From contig JAUSPT010000054.1 in assembly GCA_030652805.1 (NCBI GenBank), positions 39,209 through 103,208 of the forward strand: a stretch of DNA of 64,000 nt. Reading direction: 5' to 3'. Below are positions 24,059 to 32,431 of the stretch, one piece after another. A program made the position numbers and the translations under genes. The notes below the pieces were generated by a model, which saw nothing but the letters and a program-made list of their open reading frames with translations, ran no database searches and was not told the origin of the DNA. The stretch is from a bacterium (lineage in GTDB: Bacteria > JAHJDO01). Each line of letters opens with the position of its first letter. The stretch's first letter is position 1.

Positions 24059-24109
24059 GAATTTTTACAAAAATTCTTGGGGGAATTGAAAATAGTCTTG
24101 ACTATTTTC
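24059..24109. promoter_or_regulatory. Two palindromes upstream of the second DUF4143 ATPase
   Basis: GAATTTTT-AC-AAAAATTC (24059-24076) and GAAAATAGTC-TT-GACTATTTTC (24088-24109) are both perfect. A TTGACT -35-like box (24098-24103) lies in the centre of the second. The first ends in AAATTCTTG, as does the right arm of the palindrome before the other ATPase, hinting at related regulation. Confidence 0.65.
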
Positions 24110-24131
24110 CAATATAGTGCAAAATAGTAGT

Positions 24132-25355
24132 ATGCTAGAGAGAAAATTATACATTAATTTGTGGGAATCTTTATCATCTGAAAAACAGATGGTTTTTTTA
24201 AGCGGCCCAAGACAGGTAGGAAAAACCACACTTGCTAAAATTATTGCAAGGAGCTATTCCAACAAATATTATTTTAACTGGGATATCATTTCTAACAAAA
24301 AATTGTTGATTGAAGACCCTGCGTTTTTTCAGCATATAAACAGGGTTGATTCTACCAAACCTATAGTTATATTGGATGAGATACACAAATACAGACAATG
24401 GAAAAATTATTTAAAAGGCATATATGATGAATTTAAAAATGAGTATGCTTTTCTTGTCTCAGGTAGTGGTCGGCTTGATACCTATCAGAAGGGAGGCGAT
24501 TCCCTTGCTGGAAGATATTTTAAATTCCACCTTTTCCCGTTTACAATTGCTGAATTAAGCAGAGAGAATAGAGATTTTAATGATTTCATAGATAATCCAT
24601 TAAAAGATTTTGATATAAGCAAGAAACAATCTACAAAGAAGGTATGGGATGCTCTTTTTAATACAGGCGGTTTCCCCGAGCCTTTTGTAAAAGGAACAAA
24701 AGCGTTTTTAACCAGATGGTCTTCAAATTACTATCATCAGATTGTTCGGGAGGACATTAGGGATGTGTCAGATATAAGAAGAATTAATTCTGTAGATTTG
24801 TTGTTTTCTTTACTTCCGTCAAAAGTTGGAAGTCCTCTGTCTATTAATAATCTCGCTCAGGATATTCAGACAGCGTTTGACAGCATAAAAAGCTGGCTGA
24901 CCTTATTTGAATCTTTTTATCTTATTTTTAGGATATCGCCCTGGACCAGAAAAATAAGCAGAGCGATTTCAAAGGAGAAAAAGCTTTATCTTTTTAATTA
25001 TACTGAGATTCAGGATAAGGGGAGTATGTTCGAAAATATGGTTGCTCTTGAGTTGTTCAGGGCTATAAATAACTGGAATGATTATGGGCTTGGAAGGTTT
25101 ACTCTGCATTTTATACGGAATAAGGAAAAAGAAGAGGTTGATTTTCTTATAGCGGATAAGAATAATCCTGTTTTACTCGTAGAAGCAAAATTTTCGGACG
25201 AAACAGTCTCCAAAAGTTTACTGCATTTTCAAAATATTTTAGACGTTCCTGCAGTCCAGCTTGTTAATAGCGAGAATACTTACAGATATTTTAAGAATGG
25301 CAGGAACAATGTATTGGTTATAACCGCTCATCAATGGTTATCTTCTCTGCCCTGA
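24132..25355 (+). CDS. DUF4143-type AAA ATPase
   Basis: About 407 aa from the ATG at 24132, MLERKLYINLWESL being a typical family start; a GTG at 24117 would add five residues. Walker A GPRQVGKT is at residues 25-32, followed by VILDEIHKYRQWKNYLKGIYD (Walker B), FLVSGSGRLD and a TGGFPEPFVKG segment. The C-terminal part has KEEVDFLIADKNNPVLLVEAKFS, the E-V-D-F...E-A-K endonuclease-like motif. There is no clear Shine-Dalgarno; with a start near the -10 region the mRNA may be leaderless. It is only distantly like the ATPase at 20586, so the two are not a recent duplication. Confidence 0.9.
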   Translation: MLERKLYINLWESLSSEKQMVFLSGPRQVGKTTLAKIIARSYSNKYYFNWDIISNKKLLIEDPAFFQHINRVDSTKPIVILDEIHKYRQWKNYLKGIYDEFKNEYAFLVSGSGRLDTYQKGGDSLAGRYFKFHLFPFTIAELSRENRDFNDFIDNPLKDFDISKKQSTKKVWDALFNTGGFPEPFVKGTKAFLTRWSSNYYHQIVREDIRDVSDIRRINSVDLLFSLLPSKVGSPLSINNLAQDIQTAFDSIKSWLTLFESFYLIFRISPWTRKISRAISKEKKLYLFNYTEIQDKGSMFENMVALELFRAINNWNDYGLGRFTLHFIRNKEKEEVDFLIADKNNPVLLVEAKFSDETVSKSLLHFQNILDVPAVQLVNSENTYRYFKNGRNNVLVITAHQWLSSLP

Positions 25356-25372
25356 ACATTAACAGACAATCT

Positions 25373-25417
25373 GTTTTGATAAATTCTTTGGTAAAACAGA
25401 CATATATAAGATAAAAT
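25373..25417 (+). pseudogene. Vestigial 3' end of a second GT-C-like gene
   Basis: This stretch reads FDKFFGKTDIYKIK then a stop, matching the end of the frameshifted protein at 24030 (FDKFFGKTDVYEILER). The DNA differences are mostly at third codon positions, so this is the end of a diverged paralogue and not a recent copy. The rest of that paralogue is gone, and the ATPase now sits in its place. Confidence 0.65.
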
Positions 25418-25441
25418 AAGAAAACTTAGGAGAAAGGTATT

Positions 25442-26566
25442 ATGCGAGAACTGGTTTTAGTAACAGGCGGTGCGGGGTTTATTGGCTCATATATCGTTGA
25501 TGAATTGGTGAAAAGAGGTTATAGAGTCAGAGTGCTGGACAATCTTGATCCTCAAGTGCATGGAGATAATGCAGATGTTCCGGGATACCTTAATAAAGAA
25601 GCAGAGTTTATAAATGGAGACGTTCGAAGTCCGGATGATGTCAGAAAAGCAATAGAAAATGTTGAGATAATTTTTCATGAGGCTGCTGCTGTTGGCGTTG
25701 GGCAGTCAATGTATGAAATCAGAAAATATATGGATGTTAATACGCTTGGTACTGCTAATTTGCTTGAACAGATAATAAAGTGTAAAGGCAAAATCAAAAA
25801 ACTCATCGTAGCATCTTCAATGTCAATATACGGAGAAGGCGAGTATGAATGCTCTAAATGCAGCAGGATATCGCCAAAATTGAGACCTGTCGCTCAGTTA
25901 GAAAAAAGGCAGTGGGAGATGAAATGCCATATCTGCGGGGAAGATGCTAAACCAATTCCTACTAATGAAGAAAAGTCGTTAAATTCTACATCCATTTACG
26001 CAATATCAAAAAAGGACCAGGAAGAAATGTGCCTGTGCATTGGAAGAGTATACAACATACCGACAGTTGCGCTGAGATATTTCAATACATACGGACCCAG
26101 ACAGGCTTTGTCCAATCCATATACAGGAGTTGCTGCCATTTTTTCATCCAGACTTCTTAATAATCATACTCCGATAATATATGAGGATGGTCTTCAGAGC
26201 AGGGATTTTGTGCATGTTAAAGATATTGCACAAGCAAATATGCTTGCAATGGAATCTGACAATGCTAATTATGAAATGTTTAATGTGGGAACAGGAAGAA
26301 GACTGTCTATTCTGGATATAGCGAATGCGCTTATAAGCAGGCTAAATTTTAAAGGAAAGCCTGAAATTACTTATCAGTTCAGAGAAGGAGATATTCGGCA
26401 CTGCTATGCTGATATTTCTAAGATAAAGGAACAACTCGGATACTCTCCAAAGCATAAATTTGAGGACGGGATTGAGGAGCTTGTAAACTGGGTCAAAGAA
26501 CAGCATGCGGAGGATAGAGTCGAACAGGCAAGAAAGGAGCTTGAAAACAGATGCTTGACAAAATGA
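25442..26566 (+). CDS. dTDP-L-rhamnose 4-epimerase-like SDR with zinc-ribbon-like insert
   Basis: 374 aa. TGGAGFIG at residues 8-15, SSMSIYG near 125, and the YAISK catalytic pair near 180. Between these lies CSKCS...CHICGEDAKPIPT (residues ~140-165), a two-CxxC insert I know from the WbiB-like dTDP-L-rhamnose 4-epimerases, where later parts (RYFNTYGPRQALSNPYTGVAAIF, RDFVHVKD) also match. The product would be dTDP-6-deoxy-L-talose. It opens an operon with the Rml genes, which supply dTDP-L-rhamnose, supporting the call. AGGAGAAAGG precedes the ATG. Confidence 0.85.
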   Translation: MRELVLVTGGAGFIGSYIVDELVKRGYRVRVLDNLDPQVHGDNADVPGYLNKEAEFINGDVRSPDDVRKAIENVEIIFHEAAAVGVGQSMYEIRKYMDVNTLGTANLLEQIIKCKGKIKKLIVASSMSIYGEGEYECSKCSRISPKLRPVAQLEKRQWEMKCHICGEDAKPIPTNEEKSLNSTSIYAISKKDQEEMCLCIGRVYNIPTVALRYFNTYGPRQALSNPYTGVAAIFSSRLLNNHTPIIYEDGLQSRDFVHVKDIAQANMLAMESDNANYEMFNVGTGRRLSILDIANALISRLNFKGKPEITYQFREGDIRHCYADISKIKEQLGYSPKHKFEDGIEELVNWVKEQHAEDRVEQARKELENRCLTK

Positions 26567-27534
26567 ATGTATTAATTACTGGTGGTGCTGGCTTTATTGG
26601 CTCGCACCTGTCTGAAAAATTACTTAGTATTGGGCATGAAGTTTATGTAATAGATGATCTCTCAACAGGTAGTATTAGAAACATAGAACATCTTCTTACC
26701 AATCCAAAGTTCCATCTCAGTACTGACACAGTTACAAATGAGACATTGCTTAGTTCAGTAGTGGATAAAATAGATATAATCTATCATCTGGCAGCTGCGG
26801 TTGGCGTGCAGCTGGTTGTAAAAAGTCCTGTTAAAACAATTGAAACCAATGTACATGGAACAGAAGTTGTATTGAAAGCTGCAGCAAAAGAGAACAAAAA
26901 AGTATTAATTGCATCGACCTCAGAAGTGTATGGAAAGAGTAAAAATATACCATATAAAGAGGACGATAACTTATTAATTGGTCCTCCAACGTTTGGAAGA
27001 TGGAGTTATGCGTGTTCTAAGGCGCTGGATGAATTTTTGGCAATGGCATATTGGAAAGAAAAGAAATTGCCGGTTGTGATCACCAGATTTTTCAATACGA
27101 TTGGACCAAAGCAAACAGGGCAATACGGAATGGTTGTGCCAACATTCATAAAACAGGCTTTATCCGGAAAACCGATAACCGTATATGGGGATGGTAAGCA
27201 GAGACGCTGTTTTACATACGTTGGGGACGTAGTTAACGCAATTATTGCATTAATGGAAAAGGATAAAGCGATTGGCCAAATATTCAATATTGGAGGTACG
27301 GAGGAGATAAGCATAGAAGATCTGGCAAAGAAAATAAAGCAGTTAACAAATAGTTCTTCGGAAATAGTTCATATCCCTTATGACCAAGCTTATGAGCAGG
27401 GCTTTGAAGATATGCGCAGAAGAATACCGGACATATCAAAATTATCCCGAATGCTTTCGGGAATAGGTAACTTTCCAAAACACGGGTTGGATGAGACATT
27501 GAAATTAATAATAGAAAATTTTAAATTAGAATAG
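26551..27534 (+). CDS. NAD-dependent nucleotide-sugar epimerase/dehydratase
   Basis: 327 aa extended SDR: TGGAGFIGSHLSEKLL, LAAAVGVQLVVKSP, ASTSEVYGKSKNIPY, YACSK catalytic pair and RFFNTIGPKQTGQYGMVVP. The SEVYG and NTIGPRQ-type segments are closest to the UDP-glucuronate decarboxylase/UDP-glucose 4-epimerase group. The exact reaction is not fixed by sequence. An ATG at 26563 overlapping the previous stop (ATGA) gives the usual MNVLITGG start; the ATG at 26551 has AAGGAG 11 bases upstream. Both are possible. Confidence 0.85.
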   Translation: MLDKMNVLITGGAGFIGSHLSEKLLSIGHEVYVIDDLSTGSIRNIEHLLTNPKFHLSTDTVTNETLLSSVVDKIDIIYHLAAAVGVQLVVKSPVKTIETNVHGTEVVLKAAAKENKKVLIASTSEVYGKSKNIPYKEDDNLLIGPPTFGRWSYACSKALDEFLAMAYWKEKKLPVVITRFFNTIGPKQTGQYGMVVPTFIKQALSGKPITVYGDGKQRRCFTYVGDVVNAIIALMEKDKAIGQIFNIGGTEEISIEDLAKKIKQLTNSSSEIVHIPYDQAYEQGFEDMRRRIPDISKLSRMLSGIGNFPKHGLDETLKLIIENFKLE

Positions 27535-27542
27535 GAAAGCTT

Positions 27543-28256
27543 ATGAAAGGAATAATTCTATCAGGCGGCACAGGTACAAGACTTTATCCTTTGACAAAGG
27601 TTATTAATAAACATCTCTTGCCTGTTGGGAAAAAGCCTATTATTTATTACGCAATTGAACAACTGGTTAATGCCAATATTACTGAAATCTTAGTGGTTAC
27701 CGGTGTTGACCACATGGGGGATATGGTTAATACGCTTGGCAGTGGAAAAGAGTTTGGATGCGAATTTACGTACAAGGTTCAGGATGAAGCTGGCGGCATT
27801 GCGCAGGCGGTAGGGCTTGGAGAAAGGTTCTCAGAAGGGAATAAGATTATTGCAATATTGGGAGATAATCTGTTTGAAGAAGATTTAAGCATTTATATTA
27901 ATGAATACAGAAAACAGAAAACAGGCGCGAAGGTTTTGCTAAAAAAGGTAGCAAATCCCAGACGATTTGGTGTGGCGGAGATTGTTGATAATAAGATTAA
28001 AGGAATTAGGGAAAAGCCAAAAACACCTAAAAGCAAGTATGTGGTAACAGGGGTGTATATGTACGATAGAAGAGCATTTGAGATAATCAAGGGATTGAAG
28101 CCCTCTGCAAGGGGAGAACTTGAGATTACAGATGTAAATAATAAATATATAGAACAGGGAGATATGACATATCATATTCTAAAAGGATGGTGGATAGATG
28201 CCGGCACATTTGAATCACTCAAAAAGGCTAATGAGCTAATTGAGGAAAGGAAATAA
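27543..28256 (+). CDS. rmlA: Glucose-1-phosphate thymidylyltransferase (RmlA-type, short form)
   Basis: 237 aa nucleotidyltransferase. GGTGTRLYPLTKVINKHLLPV is the sugar-nucleotide signature with the catalytic Arg/Lys, IIAILGDNLFEED carries the metal-binding Asp, and EKPKTPKSKYVVTGVYMYD is typical of RmlA. At 237 aa it is shorter than classical RmlA (about 290), like the SpsI-type forms that lack the C-terminal allosteric part. It would make dTDP-glucose from glucose-1-phosphate and dTTP, the first step toward rhamnose. Its neighbours rmlD, rmlC and rmlB support this. Confidence 0.92.
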   Translation: MKGIILSGGTGTRLYPLTKVINKHLLPVGKKPIIYYAIEQLVNANITEILVVTGVDHMGDMVNTLGSGKEFGCEFTYKVQDEAGGIAQAVGLGERFSEGNKIIAILGDNLFEEDLSIYINEYRKQKTGAKVLLKKVANPRRFGVAEIVDNKIKGIREKPKTPKSKYVVTGVYMYDRRAFEIIKGLKPSARGELEITDVNNKYIEQGDMTYHILKGWWIDAGTFESLKKANELIEERK

Positions 28257-28305
28257 TTTAAGATGACAAAAAAATATGCAATAGGCATGCAGGAAAGGAA
28301 GAAAA

Positions 28306-28995
28306 ATGAAAATGTTTAGACGTATATTTTTAACAATTCTTATTTGTTTTCCGAGTTTGTTTTCTTTGGGTGCTACAGTAGAACAGTTATTTTATTGTAG
28401 CTTTGCCAAAGGAGAATGGAATTCTAAAGAGTGGATACAGGTAAAGAGTCCAAGGTGGGATTATTCTGGCAGCTGGATTCAGGGAACTTCCTATATAGAA
28501 AATAAAACGCCTAAAGGTGCAACTCCTAAAGAAATGCTCGGTACTCGTGCGCCTGAAACATATACAAGTATGGTTTTGCAAAAGAAATGCAAAGGGGATA
28601 TTACCATAAGTTCCACTATGGAGTTTACTGATAGGATGGCACCTCTGATTGTCATTGCTCCTGAGATCGGGAAGAGTAAAAGCGGGCTTCCTGAATATCG
28701 GGAACATTACGAAGTGGTTGTTTTTGATAGGGGAATCAATGTGTGGCACCATTATTTCAGAAATGGGAAACCTTATTGGAAAAAAGCTGCATATTCTCAA
28801 TTTAAGCTGTTGCCAAATACTAAATATAAACTTAAGGTGAAAATTTCACATACAGATAAGGGGAAAATGCTTGCGGTTATTATCGAAGATCACGAAATGG
28901 GATACTTGGATGATTCTCTTCCCGATGATTTTTATGTGGGAATTACTGGCTGTGAAGGTGTTAATCGTTTTTACGATTTTTCTCTGGAGAAATAA
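28306..28995 (+). CDS. Secreted protein of unknown function inside the rhamnose operon
   Basis: 229 aa. An N-terminal signal peptide (KMFRRIFLTILICFPSLFSLGA, cleavage near residue 23) is followed by a beta-rich domain: LFYCSFAKGEWNSKEW, GDITISSTMEFTDR, YEVVVFDRGINVWHHYF, YKLKVKISHTDKGKMLAVII, FYVGITGCEG. The spacing is like concanavalin-A-type beta sandwiches (LamG/3-keto-disaccharide hydrolase fold). No catalytic residues can be assigned. It is unusual as an exported protein between rmlA and rmlD. A glycan-binding or glycan-processing role is inferred from place only. Confidence 0.72.
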   Translation: MKMFRRIFLTILICFPSLFSLGATVEQLFYCSFAKGEWNSKEWIQVKSPRWDYSGSWIQGTSYIENKTPKGATPKEMLGTRAPETYTSMVLQKKCKGDITISSTMEFTDRMAPLIVIAPEIGKSKSGLPEYREHYEVVVFDRGINVWHHYFRNGKPYWKKAAYSQFKLLPNTKYKLKVKISHTDKGKMLAVIIEDHEMGYLDDSLPDDFYVGITGCEGVNRFYDFSLEK

Positions 28996-29001
28996 AAATT
29001 T

Positions 29002-29871
29002 ATGAAGGTATTATTAACAGGTTCAAAAGGTATGCTTGCAAAAGAATTTATTTCTGAGTGTCAGAAAAGGACAGATTACACAATTATTGCTCTTGAGAGA
29101 GAAAAATGCAATATTACTGATTTCTCTTCTATTAGAGATGCAGTTAGAGATATAAGGCCTGATGTCATAATAAATTGTGCTTCATATACTGATGTTGATG
29201 GATGTGAGAGGGATCAAGAAAAAGCCTTTAATGTGAATGGAGAAGGAGTAAAAAATCTTATGCAGGCCTGCAGAGAGAATGACATGCTGCTTGTGCACTT
29301 CTCTACAGATTTTGTGTTTGATGGTGAAAAGAAGTCTCCATATACAGAAGAAGATAAGCCGAATCCGCTCAACATATATGGAAAATCTAAGCTTTTGGGA
29401 GAACAGTATCTGCTAAATTCACATATCAGATTCTTTTTGATAAGAACTTCGTGGATGTATGGAAATGGAGGGAGGAACTTTGCGAAAGCTGTTGTAGACA
29501 AGGTAACTAACCAGTCTGAAATCAGTGTTGTTGATGATCAAATTGGGAATCCTACTTGGGTAAAGGATATTGTTGATATAACCTTGAGATTACTTGAGAC
29601 AAAACAGTACGGAATATATAACTATTCAAACGAAGGGGAATGCAGCTGGTATGAGTTTGCTTGCGAGATTATAAAGATTCTTCAGAATTCAGAAAACAAG
29701 TTTCATAATACAAAGGTAATACCGATTAAAAGCGCTCAATTAAAAAGAGCGGCAAAGAGGCCTGCATATTCTGCGCTAAATAAAAGTAAAATTAAGTCTG
29801 CGGTCGGTATTGATGTTCCACATTGGAGGGAAAGTTTAAAAAAGTTCTTAATAGAGGGGAGTGAATTATGA
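29002..29871 (+). CDS. rmlD: dTDP-4-dehydrorhamnose reductase (RmlD)
   Basis: 289 aa. GSKGMLAKEF replaces the usual GxxGQLG cofactor loop, followed by RPDVIINCASYTDVDGCE, LVHFSTDFVFDGEKKSPYTEED, the catalytic NIYGKSKLLGE (YxxxK) and RTSWMYGNGGRNF. These are clear RmlD features. It performs the last step to dTDP-L-rhamnose. The stop overlaps the rmlC start as ATGA. Confidence 0.93.
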   Translation: MKVLLTGSKGMLAKEFISECQKRTDYTIIALEREKCNITDFSSIRDAVRDIRPDVIINCASYTDVDGCERDQEKAFNVNGEGVKNLMQACRENDMLLVHFSTDFVFDGEKKSPYTEEDKPNPLNIYGKSKLLGEQYLLNSHIRFFLIRTSWMYGNGGRNFAKAVVDKVTNQSEISVVDDQIGNPTWVKDIVDITLRLLETKQYGIYNYSNEGECSWYEFACEIIKILQNSENKFHNTKVIPIKSAQLKRAAKRPAYSALNKSKIKSAVGIDVPHWRESLKKFLIEGSEL

Positions 29872-30323
29872 TTAATGGTGTTAAAATAAAAAAGCTAAAG
29901 GCAATTCCTGACGAACGCGGTCATGTTATGGAGATATTCAGGGAGGATGATGAAATTTTTTCCAGGTTTGGACAAGTCTATATAACTACTGCTTATCCTG
30001 GTGTTGTTAAAGCATGGCATTATCATAAGAAACAGACAGATAATTTTGCATGCATCAGAGGGATGATGAAGGTAGTCCTCCATGACAGCAGAACCGGTTC
30101 TCCTACAAAGGGAGAGATTAATGAATTTTTTATAGGAGAGCATAATAACTTGCTTATACAGATCCCTAAAATGGTAACGCATGGTTTTAAATGCATAAGT
30201 GAATACGAGGCCATAATAGTTAATTGTCCTACAGAATGTTATAACCACAAAGAACCAGATGAATACAGAATAGATCCGCATAAAAGCGATATTCTATATG
30301 ACTGGAGCAGGAAAAACGGATAA
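29868..30323 (+). CDS. rmlC: dTDP-4-dehydrorhamnose 3,5-epimerase-like (RmlC family)
   Basis: 151 aa, cupin fold. DERGHVMEIFREDD, VVKAWHYHKKQTDNFACIRGMMKVVL (with the RmlC-type H-x-H region) and LLIQIPKMVTHGFKCISEYEAIIVNCPTECYNHKEPDE match the family. It is shorter than the classical 180 aa protein and lacks the usual GVxRGLHYQ wording (VVKAWHYHK instead), so it belongs to a divergent RmlC-like branch common in rhamnose operons of this kind. A GAGGGGAGTG ribosome site precedes the ATG. Confidence 0.88.
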   Translation: MINGVKIKKLKAIPDERGHVMEIFREDDEIFSRFGQVYITTAYPGVVKAWHYHKKQTDNFACIRGMMKVVLHDSRTGSPTKGEINEFFIGEHNNLLIQIPKMVTHGFKCISEYEAIIVNCPTECYNHKEPDEYRIDPHKSDILYDWSRKNG

Positions 30324-30335
30324 TTGGAGCGAAAA

Positions 30336-31313
30336 ATGAATCTGTTGGTTACTGGTGGATGTGGTTTTATAGGGTCTAATTTTATACGATATGAGTTAGA
30401 GAAGCATAGCTCTATAAGCATTGTAAACCTGGATAAGTTAACATACGCAGGAAATTTAGAAAATCTTTTAGATATCCACAAAAAACATAAAGACAGGTAT
30501 GTATTTGTTAAGGGCGATATTTTAGATGCAGAATTAGTTAAGCAAATTATTGCAGAAAATAGAGTTGATATAATTGTTAATTTTGCCGCTGAATCACATG
30601 TGGACAGAAGCATCAGGGATTCGTCTGAGTTTATGAAAACAAATATACTTGGAGTGCAGACTCTTCTTGATATTGCAAAACAGGCTGGCATTAAGCGTTT
30701 CATACAGATCTCAACGGATGAGGTATATGGAGATCTTCCTGGTGAAGGCTATTTTAGGGAAGAAACTCCACTTGCGCCAAACAGTCCTTACGCCGCAAGC
30801 AAAGCGTCAGCTGACATGCTTGTCGGAGCTTATTTTCATACCTATCAATTGCCTGTTATAATTACACGATGTTCAAATAATTACGGTCCATACCAATTCC
30901 CTGAGAAATTTATTCCACTAATAATCATCAACGCTCTCCAGTCTAAGGCACTGCCTATTTATGGGGATGGAACAAATGTAAGGGACTGGATCCATGTAAA
31001 AGATCACTGTAGCGCTATTGATTTAGTATTGCAGAGAGGAGAAATAGGAGAGATTTATAACATAGGCGCCAACAATGAAAGAACTAATATAGATATAGCC
31101 AAGTTTGTTTTAAAAAGATTGGGAAAGACAGAGACATTAATAAAATTTGTAAAAGACAGGCTAGGCCATGATCGGCGTTATGCTATTAATGCAGATAAGA
31201 TTAAGAAAGCATTAGGCTGGAAACCTGTTTATGATTTTGAAGATGGATTAAAACAAACCATATCATGGTACATTAAGAATGAGAACTGGTGGAAGAGCAT
31301 AATTGGGTTATGA
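30336..31313 (+). CDS. rmlB: dTDP-glucose 4,6-dehydratase (RmlB)
   Basis: About 325 aa from the ATG at 30336, which has GGAG at 30326-30329; the TTG at 30324 is less likely. TGGCGFIGSNF, NLDKLTYAGNLENL, FAAESHVDRSI, the catalytic STDEVYGDL and SPYAASKASADML, and RCSNNYGPYQFPEK are diagnostic of RmlB. It makes dTDP-4-keto-6-deoxyglucose. With rmlA, rmlC and rmlD the whole dTDP-L-rhamnose pathway is present in 4 kb, in the order A-(secreted)-D-C-B. Confidence 0.95.
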   Translation: MNLLVTGGCGFIGSNFIRYELEKHSSISIVNLDKLTYAGNLENLLDIHKKHKDRYVFVKGDILDAELVKQIIAENRVDIIVNFAAESHVDRSIRDSSEFMKTNILGVQTLLDIAKQAGIKRFIQISTDEVYGDLPGEGYFREETPLAPNSPYAASKASADMLVGAYFHTYQLPVIITRCSNNYGPYQFPEKFIPLIIINALQSKALPIYGDGTNVRDWIHVKDHCSAIDLVLQRGEIGEIYNIGANNERTNIDIAKFVLKRLGKTETLIKFVKDRLGHDRRYAINADKIKKALGWKPVYDFEDGLKQTISWYIKNENWWKSIIGL

Positions 31314-32431
31314 ATGTTGCTATTGCTTTTACGGCTCTTGCCGAAGGTTCGGGAATTTCTGAAGTAGTTGTCGCGCATGCAAATCAGTTATATAAATATG
31401 ATGATGTGAATGTCAGTATTCTTACGCTGTCTTGTTCTCACAAACATTTGAATATTAGAATACCTGTAGTTACTCCAATAAATATCTCAAGAGGTCGCAA
31501 CTACTTGTTTACTAAGCCGGTTATGAAGCCGATCGCAAATATATTCTTCAAGAGGGCTCTGGAAATTATAAGACCCAATATTGTAAATATCCATTATCCT
31601 CCTCTGGATGACTTTGTCCTAAAGAATAGGAGGAAATTTGGATATAAAGTTGTTTATTATTACCACAATGTCACAGATCCCAATATGTATGCAGGCTACG
31701 GGAGAGAACGTAGAATTCTAGAAAACAAAAGAATGATAAAGAATGTATCTAAAGCAGACAAAGTTATCACAAATTCAGGCTTCACTAGGAACTATCTTCT
31801 GTCAAAATTCTCCATAAATAGTACGGTTATTACACCAGGTATAGATTTTCAGGTATTCAGGAAAAAAGAGAGAAAGCTGAATTTGCCTCATCCGGCATTA
31901 CTTTGTGTTGGAAGAATAGTGAAACACAAAGGTGTAGATCTGCTGTTAAATGCCTTTGAACTGGTTTTAGGAAAAATCCCCAAAGCGCATCTCTATATTA
32001 TTGGTAAGTTTGATAATGACGATTATTCAGAATTGATCAAACAGAGAGCCGTGGAGATTGGAAACATCTATCTGCTTGGGCATCTCCATGTAGAAGACGT
32101 TATATTGTATTATAAATCTGCGGATTTATTTACATGCGCATCCATATATGAAGGGTTTGGAATGCCATTTATGGAAGCACAGGCAAGCGGCCTGCCATGT
32201 GTTGGATTTAATACTGCAAGCATACCGGAAGTTGTTATAGACAACGAAACTGGTATTCTTGTAAAAACCAAAGATACAAAGGCATTTTCAGAAGCAGTAA
32301 TTGAGCTTCTCTCAAACAATAAAAAAAGGGAGCAATTTAGCAGGAATGGCATTGAAAATGCACGTAATTATGACTGGCCAGAAATAGTAAAGAAGTTGCA
32401 TACAGAATATGGTAAGTTAAATGCCAAATAA
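31310..32431 (+). CDS. GT4-family glycosyltransferase
   Basis: About 373 aa from the ATG at 31310, which overlaps the rmlB stop as ATGA. C-terminal GT4 motifs: LLCVGRIVKHKGVDLLLNAF, LYIIGKFDNDDY, IYLLGHLHVEDVILYYKSADLFTCAS, and the E-x7-E motif YEGFGMPFMEAQASGLPCV. The N-terminal domain contains VNIHYPPLDDF and VVYYYHNVTDPNMYAGY. Its location directly after rmlB suggests it may use dTDP-L-rhamnose or its C4 epimer, but GT4 sequence does not prove the donor. Confidence 0.9.
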   Translation: MNVAIAFTALAEGSGISEVVVAHANQLYKYDDVNVSILTLSCSHKHLNIRIPVVTPINISRGRNYLFTKPVMKPIANIFFKRALEIIRPNIVNIHYPPLDDFVLKNRRKFGYKVVYYYHNVTDPNMYAGYGRERRILENKRMIKNVSKADKVITNSGFTRNYLLSKFSINSTVITPGIDFQVFRKKERKLNLPHPALLCVGRIVKHKGVDLLLNAFELVLGKIPKAHLYIIGKFDNDDYSELIKQRAVEIGNIYLLGHLHVEDVILYYKSADLFTCASIYEGFGMPFMEAQASGLPCVGFNTASIPEVVIDNETGILVKTKDTKAFSEAVIELLSNNKKREQFSRNGIENARNYDWPEIVKKLHTEYGKLNAK

